Assembly: GCA_002432425.1 (NCBI GenBank)
Contig: DJEL01000056.1
Coordinates: forward strand, 1 to 64,000
Source: Lachnospiraceae bacterium UBA5899
GTDB lineage: Bacteria; Bacillota; Clostridia; Lachnospirales; Lachnospiraceae
DNA length: 64,000 nt
Reading direction: 5' to 3'
Within the stretch, counting starts at the first letter, position 1; each line of letters begins with the position of its first letter. This document shows positions 53,814 through 62,116 of the stretch, one piece after another. The translations under genes and the position numbers were made by a program. The notes below the pieces were generated by a model. It had not been told where the DNA came from, searched no databases, and saw only the letters and a program-made list of their open reading frames with translations.

Positions 53814-55601
53814 ATGGCAAGAAACCGTTATGATGTGGATGAAACCTTAGAGGATTCCTTTGACTTAAACCAGGTAAAACGTCTGGCAAATTACATAAAA
53901 CCTTACAAAAAGGAAATGGGCCTTGTTATCTTTATGATGCTGTCCTCTTCCGCCCTCACTATGCTGATTCCTATTTTCTTCCAGAAAATCATGGATGTAT
54001 GCATTCCGGCAAAGGACATGAAGCAGATTTTCGTATATGCGGGTCTGACGCTTGTCATTGCCCTTTACACTGCCTTTTCCCTGTCGCTCAAAATCAAGCA
54101 CATGAGCTCTATCGGTCAGAATATCATCCACGATTTGCGCTACGACATTTTCAAGCACCTGCAGGAGCTTCCTTTTTCCTACTTTGACGATAAGCCCCAC
54201 GGCAAAATCCAGGTCCGTGTGGTAAACTACGTCAACAGCTTAAGTGATTTGTTAAGCAACGGTATCGTCAACACCCTGACCGACCTCTGCAACCTGATTT
54301 TCATTCTGATTTTCATGTTGATTGAGGATGTGCGCCTGACGTTAATTTGTCTGGCGGGTCTGCCTCTTTTAGCCCTTGTCATTGTCTTTATCAAGAAAAG
54401 ACAGCGCCGTGCATGGCAGATTCAGAGCAACAAGCAGTCCAACTTAAACGCCTATATTGCCGAAAGCATCGGCGGTATCCGGGTTACCCAGTCCTTTGTC
54501 CGGGAAGACCGCAACGTGGGCATTTTCAACAATTTAAGCACCAGCTACCGCAGCGCCTGGATGCGTGCCGTAAAATACAACTTTATCCTCTGGCCGGGTG
54601 TGGACATCATTTCCACCATTACCACCTCATTTGTATACATTTTAGGTGTGCGCTTTATTTTAGCTCCTTCCTCCACCCTGACCGTCGGTGTACTGATTGC
54701 TTTTACCACATACATCAGCCGGTTCTGGCAGCCGATTAACACACTGGCAGGTTTTTATAACTCTCTCCTAACCGCCATTTCCTATCTGGAACGTATTTTT
54801 GAAACCATTGACGAGCCGGTACTGGTTAAGGATGCGGAGGATGCTGTGGAAATGCCGCCCATCAAAGGCGAAGTTACCTTTGAAAACGTATCCTTCAGCT
54901 ACGAGGAAGGTCATAAAATTTTAGACAACATCAACTTTACGGTTAAACCCGGCGAAACCTATGCCATTGTGGGCCCCACCGGCGCAGGCAAGACAACCAT
55001 TGTCAACCTTATCAGCCGCTTCTACAATGTGGACTCCGGCAGAATTTTAATTGACGGCGTCGATATTTCCAAAGTGACGCTCCGCTCCCTCCGGACGCAG
55101 ATGGGTATTATGATGCAGGACTCCTTTATTTTCTCCGGCACCATTATGGACAATATCCGCTACGGCAACAAAACCGCTACCGATGAGGAAGTTATCCGCG
55201 CAGCCAAGACCGTCTGCGCCCATGAATTTATTGAAAAACTGGAAAACGGTTACTATACCGAGGTAAACGAACGGGGAAGCCGTCTTTCCGCCGGTCAGCG
55301 CCAGCTTATCTCCTTTGCCCGTGCGCTCCTTGCCAACCCCGCCATCCTGATTTTGGACGAGGCGACCTCCAGCATTGATACGGAAACGGAAATCCTTTTG
55401 CAGAAGGGCCTGAATGAGCTTCTGAAAAACAGAACCTCCTTCATCATCGCCCACAGGCTTTCCACCATCAAAAATGCCAACTGCATCATGTATGTGGACC
55501 AGGGCAGCATTATGGAAAAGGGCAATCATGACGAACTTCTTGCCCAGCATGGTGAATACTACCACCTGTATATGTCGCAGTATGATTTCCTGAAGAAATA
55601 A
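53814..55601 (+). CDS. ABC exporter subunit 2 (catalytic ATP site)
   Basis: A 595-residue half-transporter starting one base after the preceding stop, with AAAGGAGG inside the end of the upstream gene. The membrane domain is about 30-345. The ATPase domain has Walker A 'GPTGAGKTT' (Lys393), Walker B plus catalytic Glu516 in 'ILDEATSSID' and H-loop His547 in 'IIAHRLST'; its signature is 'RLSAGQ' rather than LSGGQ. The two subunits complement each other: this Walker A/B with subunit 1's LSGGQ forms the one competent ATP site. A longer in-frame start at 53730 overlaps subunit 1 and is rejected. Confidence 0.94.
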   Translation: MARNRYDVDETLEDSFDLNQVKRLANYIKPYKKEMGLVIFMMLSSSALTMLIPIFFQKIMDVCIPAKDMKQIFVYAGLTLVIALYTAFSLSLKIKHMSSIGQNIIHDLRYDIFKHLQELPFSYFDDKPHGKIQVRVVNYVNSLSDLLSNGIVNTLTDLCNLIFILIFMLIEDVRLTLICLAGLPLLALVIVFIKKRQRRAWQIQSNKQSNLNAYIAESIGGIRVTQSFVREDRNVGIFNNLSTSYRSAWMRAVKYNFILWPGVDIISTITTSFVYILGVRFILAPSSTLTVGVLIAFTTYISRFWQPINTLAGFYNSLLTAISYLERIFETIDEPVLVKDAEDAVEMPPIKGEVTFENVSFSYEEGHKILDNINFTVKPGETYAIVGPTGAGKTTIVNLISRFYNVDSGRILIDGVDISKVTLRSLRTQMGIMMQDSFIFSGTIMDNIRYGNKTATDEEVIRAAKTVCAHEFIEKLENGYYTEVNERGSRLSAGQRQLISFARALLANPAILILDEATSSIDTETEILLQKGLNELLKNRTSFIIAHRLSTIKNANCIMYVDQGSIMEKGNHDELLAQHGEYYHLYMSQYDFLKK

Positions 55602-55613
55602 AAATTTACACCC

Positions 55614-55650
55614 AAAAACGGAGTGTGTGAAATCACACACTCCGTTTTTC
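55614..55650 (+). terminator. Terminator of the ABC exporter operon
   Basis: Perfect 17-bp stem (55614-55630 with 55633-55649), A-rich to T-rich, just past the stop codon. Its symmetry could serve either strand. Confidence 0.92.
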
Positions 55651-55800
55651 ATTTTATTCTTTACCTTATCGCAGAATAATCTTTCTGCTTCAACCCCGGT
55701 TGCATAGCGCTTGCATTCTTCCAATCTGCGTCAAAGTTCCGGGCGTTCGTAAGTGACAGGGAAAACATTACAATTTATTATGTTTTGAGAATTTCCCTGA

Positions 55801-56232
55801 TTAATCTTCATATTCTTCGATTTTATAAGATATTAGTCTCACATCAGCATTCAAAAGCTTGTATACAATATTCTCCAAATACCAGGACATATCTGTATAC
55901 TTTCCCTTAACAGTTTTTCGATTTATTGCTATGCTCAATATAATCTGACTGGTATTATATACCATTAAAGAAATCCCTTCCGTACCTTTACAATAAAATA
56001 AGTTTACACCTATCTGTTCTTTTCCTTCAATTTTTTTAGAAATAATGTCATATAGCTCACTTTCAGATATCTCGTCACATCGCCAATCGTACTTATCGTC
56101 ATCACCAATTGGCAAATATTCGACCTTCCCTTGTGGATTATGAATATGCCATCCTATCTGTTGAAATATCCTTAAAATATCTGCTATACTTTCCGAATAA
56201 GCACTGCAATCTAATGTCATTAATGCTTCCAT
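55801..56232 (-). CDS. Hypothetical protein, possible immunity protein
   Basis: 143 residues, acidic, no signal peptide or membrane segment ('HNPQGKVEYLPIGDDDKYDW', 'EGISLMVYNTSQIILSIAIN', 'RLISYKIEEYED'). The DNA is clearly more AT-rich than the core genes around it. AAAGGAG is well placed before the ATG. I do not recognise the family. Its size, acidity and position 40 bases downstream of a decayed, toxin-like C-terminus suggest an orphan immunity protein; that is an inference from context only. Confidence 0.7.
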   Translation of the reverse strand: MEALMTLDCSAYSESIADILRIFQQIGWHIHNPQGKVEYLPIGDDDKYDWRCDEISESELYDIISKKIEGKEQIGVNLFYCKGTEGISLMVYNTSQIILSIAINRKTVKGKYTDMSWYLENIVYKLLNADVRLISYKIEEYED

Positions 56233-56271
56233 TCACATGCTCCTTTAATCTAATAATTCTGTAAACGTTAT

Positions 56272-56440
56272 TCACTTTTGTGTAAGCCATTGTTTTATTG
56301 ATTCTGGTATAACATCTGCCGTAAAATCAGCCATTTCATCTGTATCTTTAATTCCTCTGGCTTTTGCAACGTCTATCGTCTTCTAAAACTTTATCGCCTT
56401 TACCATAGAAGTTCTAAATTCACACACTCGAATACCGCTG
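56272..56440 (-). pseudogene. Decayed C-terminal coding remnant between two immunity-like genes
   Basis: On the minus strand a frame ending at TGA 56272-56274 reads 'KTIDVAKARGIKDTDEMADF', then 'TADVIPESIKQWLTQK'. It is broken by a TAG at 56383-56385; the next frame over continues upstream with 'FYGKGDKVLED', so either a nonsense or a frameshift mutation is present. No start or upstream domain remains. The composition looks like real protein. Likely the tail of a lost polymorphic toxin or similar gene; identity unproven. Confidence 0.5.
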
Positions 56441-56514
56441 AAATTGTTATGGAACACTCTCTGTTTTTTTATTCCAACATTTCAACAAACTCTGAGAATG
56501 TATCTGCTATCGTT

Positions 56515-56844
56515 CTACAAAATTAATGTTTCCACCTCCTCAACTTCTTCATTAAAAACTTTTGTTTCCTCATCCTTCATACCATACTCTTGCAAATCTA
56601 ATGTCTTAACTTTAGATATGACAGTTTCTAATCTATTTTTGAATTGTTCTGATATTTTTTTACCACATCTGGAATATCTGGTTGCAATTGTTATGTTCAG
56701 TATGATTTCCTCAATTTCGTCCAAATCGTGGTTATAGTAAACACTTTGTTCAACTGCAATATCATATTCACTTCCTTGGTCAATCCACCCATAAAATGTT
56801 TCCAAGGCTTCATATTTTTTTTGATAGAAATTTATTTTTTTCAC
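56515..56844 (-). CDS. Hypothetical acidic protein, possible Imm3-like immunity protein
   Basis: 109 residues starting at GTG, with AAGGAG eight bases upstream. It is all-helical and acidic, with 'DIAVEQSVYYNHDLDEIEEI', 'ILNITIATRYSRCGKKISEQ' and 'FNEEVEEVE'. The pattern of an acidic helix, an 'ITIA' segment and a Lys/Arg patch is reminiscent of Imm3-type immunity proteins, but I cannot confirm it. It is preceded by a 29-codon signal-peptide ORF and a promoter, and followed by the remnant at 56272. Confidence 0.65.
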   Translation of the reverse strand: MKKINFYQKKYEALETFYGWIDQGSEYDIAVEQSVYYNHDLDEIEEIILNITIATRYSRCGKKISEQFKNRLETVISKVKTLDLQEYGMKDEETKVFNEEVEEVETLIL

Positions 56845-56888
56845 TTTTCACACTCCTTATTTATTGACACTATAAAGGAATTCCATAT

Positions 56889-56978
56889 CTATATGCCGCA
56901 TCCGGCACAGAAAGCTCCCGTGCAAAACACGGCAATGAGGATTCCCTTTCCAAATTTCATAATTTTCACTCTTTTCAT
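56889..56978 (-). CDS. 29-codon ORF: stand-alone lipoprotein signal peptide
   Basis: The ORF encodes 'MKRVKIMKFGKGILIAVFCT' followed by 'GAFCAGCGI' and a TAG stop. A basic start, a hydrophobic core and a lipobox-like 'FCAGC' make a complete lipoprotein signal, but only three residues follow the lipobox. A second ATG at 56960 with AGAGTG upstream is the likelier initiator. It may be the stub of a truncated lipoprotein gene or a genuine small peptide. Confidence 0.4.
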   Translation of the reverse strand: MKRVKIMKFGKGILIAVFCTGAFCAGCGI

Positions 56979-57004
56979 TTTTTGCTTTATATATTTATAA
57001 TTTT

Positions 57005-57034
57005 ATATTATTGTATTATTGTTTATTTTGTCAA
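57005..57034 (-). promoter_or_regulatory. Promoter of the small-ORF/109-aa unit
   Basis: Minus-strand perfect TTGACA (57029-57034), 18 bases, TAATAT (57005-57010), about 27 bases before the first ATG of the 29-codon ORF. Confidence 0.6.
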
Positions 57035-57051
57035 TTTAATTTAAAAAACAA

Positions 57052-57081
57052 AAAGACCTGAATTTTCGTTTTCAAGTCTTT
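57052..57081 (-). terminator. Terminator of mgtE
   Basis: 11-bp stem with one G-U pair in the minus-strand RNA (57052-57062 with 57071-57081) followed by TTTTTGTTTTTT on the minus strand, 29 bases past the mgtE stop. Confidence 0.85.
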
Positions 57082-57109
57082 CAAATTTCTATTTTCTAAA
57101 ACAATTTCC

Positions 57110-58441
57110 TCAGATATGCAGTATCGCCGAAGCAATCTGGAAATACACAATCAAAGAAAGGGCATCCACGATGGTGGTGATAAAAGGGCTCGCCATAACA
57201 GCGGGGTCGAAGCCAATCCGCTTTGCCAAAATCGGCAGGGTACAGCCAATCATCTTTGCCAGGAATACCGCTACAATCAGGGTCAGACACACAACAATGG
57301 CTACCGTCACGCCTACTCTGTCAATCAGAAGCAGTTTGAAAAAGTTGGCAACGGAAAGGGTAATGCCGCAAAGCACCGCCACGCGGATTTCCTTCCAGAT
57401 AACTGCGAATGTATCCTTGTAACCGATTTCTCCAAGGGAAAGTCCGCGGATAATGGAAACGCTGGACTGACCGCCGGCGTTGCCGCCCGTATCCATCAGC
57501 ATGGGGATAAACATGGTCAGCACCGCATAGGTGCTTAAGGCATCCTCAAAGTGGCTGATAATCTGACCGGTAAAGGTAGCCGACACCATGAGGAGTAAAA
57601 GCCAGGGAATTCTTTTCTTGAAGGTTTCAAAAATGCCCGTTTTCATATAGGGCTTGTCGGAAGGAACGATAGCCGCCATCTTTTCAATATCCTCGGTGGC
57701 CTCTTCTTCCATGATATCCACGATATCATCGACGGTGATAATACCGACCAGCCGGTTTTCATTGTCCACAACGGGCATGGTGGTAAAGTCGTATTTTTTG
57801 AACTGTCTGGCAACCTCTTCCTGATCCATCAGGGTATTGATGGAAATGACATTTTCATGCATGATGTCACCGATGATTTCATCCGGGTCGCTGAGCAGTA
57901 AGTATCTTAAGGCAACGGTACCGAGCAGCCTTCTCTGCGCATCGAGCACATAACAGATGTTGATGGTCTCGCTGTCCACACCGACTTTACGGATGCGGGC
58001 AATGGCTTCCTCTACCGTCAGGTTTTCTTTTAAGTCCACATACTCCACGGTCATGATACTGCCGGCGGAGTCCTCCGGATAACGAAGCAGGTGATTGATA
58101 TCACGCCGCATTTCCGGGCTGGCATTTGCCAGAAGCTTTTTTACGATATTGGCGGGCATCTCTTCCAGAAGGTCCGTTGCATCATCCGCCATCAGGTTGT
58201 TGATAATGCCTGCCGCATCCTTTTCCGACAGGGATGTAATGATGAGCTGCTGATTGTCCACTTCCATATAGGAAAAAACATCGGCTGCCAGGTCCTTCGG
58301 TAAAATACGGAATACCTTTAACATTTCCTCTTCGGGAAGGTTTTCCAAGAGAATAGCCACATCGGCTTCATTCATCTCTGCCAGTTTCTGGCGCAGGGAT
58401 GTGTACTGACGGGTTGTCAGTAATTCCTTGATTTCATCCAT
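57110..58441 (-). CDS. mgtE: Magnesium transporter MgtE
   Basis: A 443-residue MgtE: an N-terminal superhelical MgtE_N domain ('MNEADVAILLENLPEEEMLKVFRILP', 'DDATDLLEEMPANIVKKLL'), a CBS pair (about 135-255, 'IGDIMHENVISINTLMDQEEVARQF', 'RLVGIITVDDIVDIMEEEATEDIEKM') and a five-helix membrane domain with 'FIPMLMDTGGNAGGQSS' (pore) and 'ASPFITTIVDALSLIVYF'. It is a Mg2+ channel gated by cytosolic Mg2+ through the N and CBS domains. The ribosome site AAAGGAG lies inside the overlapping leader ORF. No M-box riboswitch is visible. Confidence 0.96.
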   Translation of the reverse strand: MDEIKELLTTRQYTSLRQKLAEMNEADVAILLENLPEEEMLKVFRILPKDLAADVFSYMEVDNQQLIITSLSEKDAAGIINNLMADDATDLLEEMPANIVKKLLANASPEMRRDINHLLRYPEDSAGSIMTVEYVDLKENLTVEEAIARIRKVGVDSETINICYVLDAQRRLLGTVALRYLLLSDPDEIIGDIMHENVISINTLMDQEEVARQFKKYDFTTMPVVDNENRLVGIITVDDIVDIMEEEATEDIEKMAAIVPSDKPYMKTGIFETFKKRIPWLLLLMVSATFTGQIISHFEDALSTYAVLTMFIPMLMDTGGNAGGQSSVSIIRGLSLGEIGYKDTFAVIWKEIRVAVLCGITLSVANFFKLLLIDRVGVTVAIVVCLTLIVAVFLAKMIGCTLPILAKRIGFDPAVMASPFITTIVDALSLIVYFQIASAILHI

Positions 58442-58530
58442 AATCGTTCTCCTTTAGTTGTCAATGGGGTCTTCATGCATCGGGCAGGAAGAGGGTTATC
58501 GTTACTGTGCGTCTTACTGTGCGATTTCAT
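58417..58530 (-). CDS. Proline-containing leader ORF upstream of and overlapping mgtE
   Basis: A 37-codon ORF encoding 'MKSHSKTHSNDNPLPARCMK' then 'TPLTTKGERLWMKSRNY'. GGTGG lies five bases before its ATG. It passes through the mgtE ribosome binding site and ends 25 bases inside mgtE in another frame. The acidic/proline 'NDNPLPARC' stretch recalls Mg2+-sensing leader peptides such as MgtL of enterobacterial mgtA. Coding is inferred from the ribosome site, position and composition only. Confidence 0.5.
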   Translation of the reverse strand: MKSHSKTHSNDNPLPARCMKTPLTTKGERLWMKSRNY

Positions 58531-58603
58531 CAAAACCACCACCTTTCTCCTAAACGGAAAACATTTTTGGGTGTGCCTCTTTACGTTTTTACACACCTTA
58601 CTT

Positions 58604-58631
58604 ATTTTAACATATCAACTTTCGTTGTCAA
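58604..58631 (-). promoter_or_regulatory. mgtE promoter
   Basis: Minus-strand TTGACA (58626-58631), 16 bases, TAAAAT (58604-58609), overlapping the end of the YigZ gene. The transcript would have a leader of about 155 nt containing a GGTGTG/CACACC stem and the leader ORF. Confidence 0.7.
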
Positions 58632-59262
58632 CGTAAGAAATGGGATTTTCCTGTAAAATTTCTGTCCTGCCTGCCGTGGCTTCCGTAATATCCCGGACAA
58701 GTTTTTCCTTCTCTTCCGCCGGAACCAGCACCTGCAGGGTCACCTTTTCACCATAATCACTGTCCTTCGGCGTAAGTCCCATGGCGGACAGAAGATACAG
58801 AATTTTGCCGATGCCGTTATAATCCGTGGTAAGGGTAAGGGGCACTCCCATGCGGAGCACGCCAATCCTGCAGCCGTTAAGCCCTTCCTTCACCGCCTGG
58901 GTGTAGGCGCGCACCAGGCCGCCCGTGCCGAGCAGCGTACCGCCGAAATACCTTGTCACCACCACCACGATGTTTTTAATATTTTCCCGCAAAAGCACTT
59001 CCAGCATGGGGCGTCCCGCCGTACCGGACGGCTCCCCGTCGTCACTGCAGCGGGTCAGTTCTCCCCTCTCTCCTATGACAAAAGCGGAGCAGTTATGTCT
59101 GGCATCCCAGTATTTTTTCTTCATCGCCTCGATGAATGCCGTTGCCTCTTCTTCGGAGTCTGCCCGTGCAATGTTTGCTATAAACACGGATTTCTTTTCT
59201 TCTATCTGCCCGCTCCCGCCGGAAAGCAGGATGCGGCTGTTTATTTCGGTCTGTTCGCTCAT
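58615..59262 (-). CDS. YigZ/YvyE (IMPACT) family protein
   Basis: A 215-residue protein with the UPF0029/IMPACT N-terminal domain ('KKSVFIANIARADSEEEATAF', 'DARHNCSAFVIGERGELTRCSDDGEPSGTAGRPMLEVL', 'VVVTRYFGGTLLGTGGLVRAYTQAVKEGL') and a C-terminal DUF1949 ferredoxin-like domain from about residue 140. Eukaryotic IMPACT modulates Gcn2; the bacterial role is not settled, though ribosome-linked nuclease or protease ideas exist. It stands alone, divergent from the PBP gene, with GGGGAC upstream of the ATG. Confidence 0.92.
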   Translation of the reverse strand: MSEQTEINSRILLSGGSGQIEEKKSVFIANIARADSEEEATAFIEAMKKKYWDARHNCSAFVIGERGELTRCSDDGEPSGTAGRPMLEVLLRENIKNIVVVVTRYFGGTLLGTGGLVRAYTQAVKEGLNGCRIGVLRMGVPLTLTTDYNGIGKILYLLSAMGLTPKDSDYGEKVTLQVLVPAEEKEKLVRDITEATAGRTEILQENPISYVDNES

Positions 59263-59402
59263 ATTCCGTCCCCAATACTGTTTCTTCGCAAAAGCTTTCT
59301 CTTGCCTTTTTTTATTCTACCATAGATATGATTAAAAGTGTTTTTTTTGTGAAACAATTCTTAAAAAATAACAAAAACCTTTATTTACCATATGTTTTTT
59401 GG

Positions 59403-59408
59403 TATACT
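59403..59408 (+). promoter_or_regulatory. Probable extended -10 promoter of the PBP gene
   Basis: TATACT preceded by TGG (extended -10 pattern), with only a weak TTTATT at -35, about 52 bases before the PBP start. Confidence 0.4.
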
Positions 59409-59459
59409 TATCATCAAAGGCAGTTGTGCCCGATTTATGCAAAACAGAAAGGAAACCTT

Positions 59460-62060
59460 ATGAATTACGGAAAAAAAGGAGTCCGTGCAAAGCAGAAAGC
59501 GCTTTTTGCCAAAGGTCCGAAGTGGATGCACAAGATTACATTTACCTGTGCAAAGGTCATCTTCATCGCCTTTATCGGCATCGCCATCTGGGGCGTGTCC
59601 GCCGGCATCGGTGCTTTCAACGGTATTATTGCTTCCGCACCGGACATTGACGTGAGTGATGTGGCACCGGTAGGTTTCTCCACCTTCATATACGACTGTG
59701 AGGGCAATCAGATTGGCAAACTTGTTGCCACCAATTCCAACCGTGTGCAGGTAACCATGGATAAAATTCCCCAGTACATGGCAGACGCATTTGTTGCCAT
59801 TGAGGACGAGCGTTTCTACGACCACAACGGTATCGACTTCAAGGGTATCGTCCGTGCCGGTTATACCTTTATCAAGTCCGGCTTCAAGCGGGCGGAGGGT
59901 GCCAGCACCATTACCCAGCAGCTTTTGAAAAATACCGTGTTTACCAACTGGGTAAACGAGGACGGTCTGATCGAGAAAATCCAGCGTAAATTCCAGGAAC
60001 AGTATCTGGCTCTGGAAATTACAAAAAAACTGAGCAAGGAAGAAATCCTGCTCCGCTACATGAACACCATCAACCTGGGACAGGGCACATTAGGTGTCCA
60101 GGCAGCCGCCAAGCGTTATTTCAACAAGGACGTAAGCGAGCTTACCTTATCGGAATGTGCCGTTATCGCCGCCATTACCCAGAACCCTTCCAAGTGGAAC
60201 CCCATCTCCCACCCGGACAACAATGCCGAGCGTAGGGAGCGTGTTCTTACCAAGATGAAGGATCAGGGTTACATCAGCCAGCAAGAATTTGACGAAGCCA
60301 TGGCGGATGACGTGTACTCCCGTATTCAGGAAGTCAACGTAGCCGTAGCCAACGACTCTGTCAGCACCTATTTTGAAGATGCCCTTGCGGAAGTGGTTAT
60401 GGAAGATCTGATTAACGAATGCGGCTACAGCGCCACACAGGCTTCTACCATGTTATATAGCGGCGGTCTCCGTATTGAGTCCACCTTGGATCCTAATATC
60501 CAGGCCATTGCCGATGAAGTATGCTCCGACCCGGATACCTATCCCGAGGATGTCAAATGGTACTTAAGCTACGATTTGACCACCAAGGATGCCAGCGGCG
60601 AATACCACAACTACAGCAAGGAAATGATGAAAAAATGGTTTGTGGAAAACGAAAGCCGCAGCTTCAACCTGATTTTCAACAGTATGGACGATGCCTATGC
60701 CGCCATCGAGACCTATAAAGCGGCAATTATGAGCGACGGCGAAGAAGAGGTTGCGGAAAATATTTCCATGACTCCCCAGCCCCAGATTTCCTTAGTTATC
60801 ATGGATCAGTCCAACGGGCATGTGGTTGCCATCGTAGGCGGCCGCGGCGCCAAGGAGGGAAGCCGTACCTTAAACAGAGCGACCGACTCCGCAAGACAGC
60901 CCGGTTCCACCTTTAAGGTACTCTCCACCTATGCTCCCGCTCTGGACAGCGCCGGCATGACACTGGCTACCGTATTTAACGATGCGCCTTTTAATTACAA
61001 CGACGGTACTCCTGTTCACAACTGGTACTCCAATCCTCCTTACGAGGGCTTAAGCTCCATCCGTAAGGGAATTTACCACTCCATGAACATTGTAACGGTA
61101 AAATGTCTGACACAGATTACACCGAAGCTTGGTTTCGACTATTTGGAGGATTTCGGTTTCACGACCTTAAATGAATTGAACGACTGCTACCAGCCCATGG
61201 CTCTGGGCGGTGTCGGCGGTGTTACCAACTTAGAGCTGTGTGCGGCTTACGCCACCATCGCCAACGGCGGTGTTTACAATGAGCCCCAGTTCTACACCAG
61301 GGTCCTTGACTCTGACGGCAACGTCATCATCGACCACACGGTTCCCAATACCAGACAGGTATTAAAGGAAACTACTGCTTTCCTTCTGACGGACGCCATG
61401 AAGGATACCGTAATAAAAGGTACCGGTACGGCTGTCAACTTTGACGGCATGACGATTGCCGGTAAGACAGGTACCACTTCCGATGACAAGGATGTATGGT
61501 TTGCCGGATACACCCCTTACTATACGGCCGTTACCTGGACAGGTTACGACAACAACATCAAAATGACCAACAAGGCGGATAAAGCCCTTTCCAAGAAAAT
61601 CTGGCGTGCGGTTATGCAGAAAATACATGAGAACCTGCCCAACCAGAGTTTCCCGATTCCGGAAGGCATCATACAGGTTGCGGTATGTTCCCAGTCCGGT
61701 AAGCTGCCTGTGGAAGGTTTGTGCGACAATTATGTGGTAACGGAATACTTTGCGGAGGGCACGGAGCCGGTGGACTCCTGCGATGTGCACTACTCCGGTG
61801 ATGTATGTGCTTACAGCCTGCTTCCTGCGTGTCCCGACTGCCCGTTCAAGCTGCCCGGTGTCCTGACACTGACTCCTGTGGAGGATATTTCCTTACAGCA
61901 GGGCTCCACGGTTGTCAACGAAGACGGTACGGTTTCCACACCGCAGACCACCAACTACTGTCCTCACAACGAAGAATTCTTCCTGCAGCCCAATTACACG
62001 TCTGTCATAGAACAGCAGCGGGCGGAGCTCTTACAACGGGGCTACAACTTCTATAATTAG
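59460..62060 (+). CDS. Class A penicillin-binding protein (PBP1A-like)
   Basis: 866 residues from ATG 59460, which has AAAGGAAAC at good spacing; an open frame 44 codons further upstream is not supported. It has a membrane anchor at about residues 35-60, then a GT51 glycosyltransferase domain with 'EDERFYDHNGIDFKGIVRA' (catalytic Glu near 115) and 'EGASTITQQLLKNTVF'. The transpeptidase domain carries SxxK as 'STFK' (Ser483), SxN as 'SMN' (Ser541) and KTG (Lys669 in 'GKTGTTSDDKDVW'). The C-terminal tail is Cys-rich ('VCAYSLLPACPDCPFK'). It polymerises and cross-links peptidoglycan. Confidence 0.95.
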   Translation: MNYGKKGVRAKQKALFAKGPKWMHKITFTCAKVIFIAFIGIAIWGVSAGIGAFNGIIASAPDIDVSDVAPVGFSTFIYDCEGNQIGKLVATNSNRVQVTMDKIPQYMADAFVAIEDERFYDHNGIDFKGIVRAGYTFIKSGFKRAEGASTITQQLLKNTVFTNWVNEDGLIEKIQRKFQEQYLALEITKKLSKEEILLRYMNTINLGQGTLGVQAAAKRYFNKDVSELTLSECAVIAAITQNPSKWNPISHPDNNAERRERVLTKMKDQGYISQQEFDEAMADDVYSRIQEVNVAVANDSVSTYFEDALAEVVMEDLINECGYSATQASTMLYSGGLRIESTLDPNIQAIADEVCSDPDTYPEDVKWYLSYDLTTKDASGEYHNYSKEMMKKWFVENESRSFNLIFNSMDDAYAAIETYKAAIMSDGEEEVAENISMTPQPQISLVIMDQSNGHVVAIVGGRGAKEGSRTLNRATDSARQPGSTFKVLSTYAPALDSAGMTLATVFNDAPFNYNDGTPVHNWYSNPPYEGLSSIRKGIYHSMNIVTVKCLTQITPKLGFDYLEDFGFTTLNELNDCYQPMALGGVGGVTNLELCAAYATIANGGVYNEPQFYTRVLDSDGNVIIDHTVPNTRQVLKETTAFLLTDAMKDTVIKGTGTAVNFDGMTIAGKTGTTSDDKDVWFAGYTPYYTAVTWTGYDNNIKMTNKADKALSKKIWRAVMQKIHENLPNQSFPIPEGIIQVAVCSQSGKLPVEGLCDNYVVTEYFAEGTEPVDSCDVHYSGDVCAYSLLPACPDCPFKLPGVLTLTPVEDISLQQGSTVVNEDGTVSTPQTTNYCPHNEEFFLQPNYTSVIEQQRAELLQRGYNFYN

Positions 62061-62083
62061 TACTTCTTATGTAAAACAAGTAA

Positions 62084-62109
62084 AAAGCCCGGCTCACCTG
62101 CCGGGCTTT
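62084..62109. terminator. Bidirectional terminator between the PBP gene and recJ
   Basis: Perfect 10-bp GC-rich stem (62084-62093 with 62100-62109), A-rich on one side and T-rich on the other, placed between convergent genes 24 and 8 bases away. Confidence 0.92.
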
Positions 62110-62116
62110 CTTCTTT

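Noticed and set aside
53865..54742. Minus-strand open frames inside the second ABC subunit
   Set aside because: They are antisense shadows of a well-conserved coding region with regular codon pattern on the plus strand.
55047..55724. 225-codon minus-strand open frame opposite the ABC exporter
   Set aside because: It mirrors the catalytic exporter gene and the terminator; no independent ribosome site or domain is seen.
58442..58614. M-box magnesium riboswitch upstream of mgtE
   Set aside because: The leader has roughly the right length, but none of the conserved M-box segments are visible; a small ORF and a short GGTGTG stem fill the space instead.
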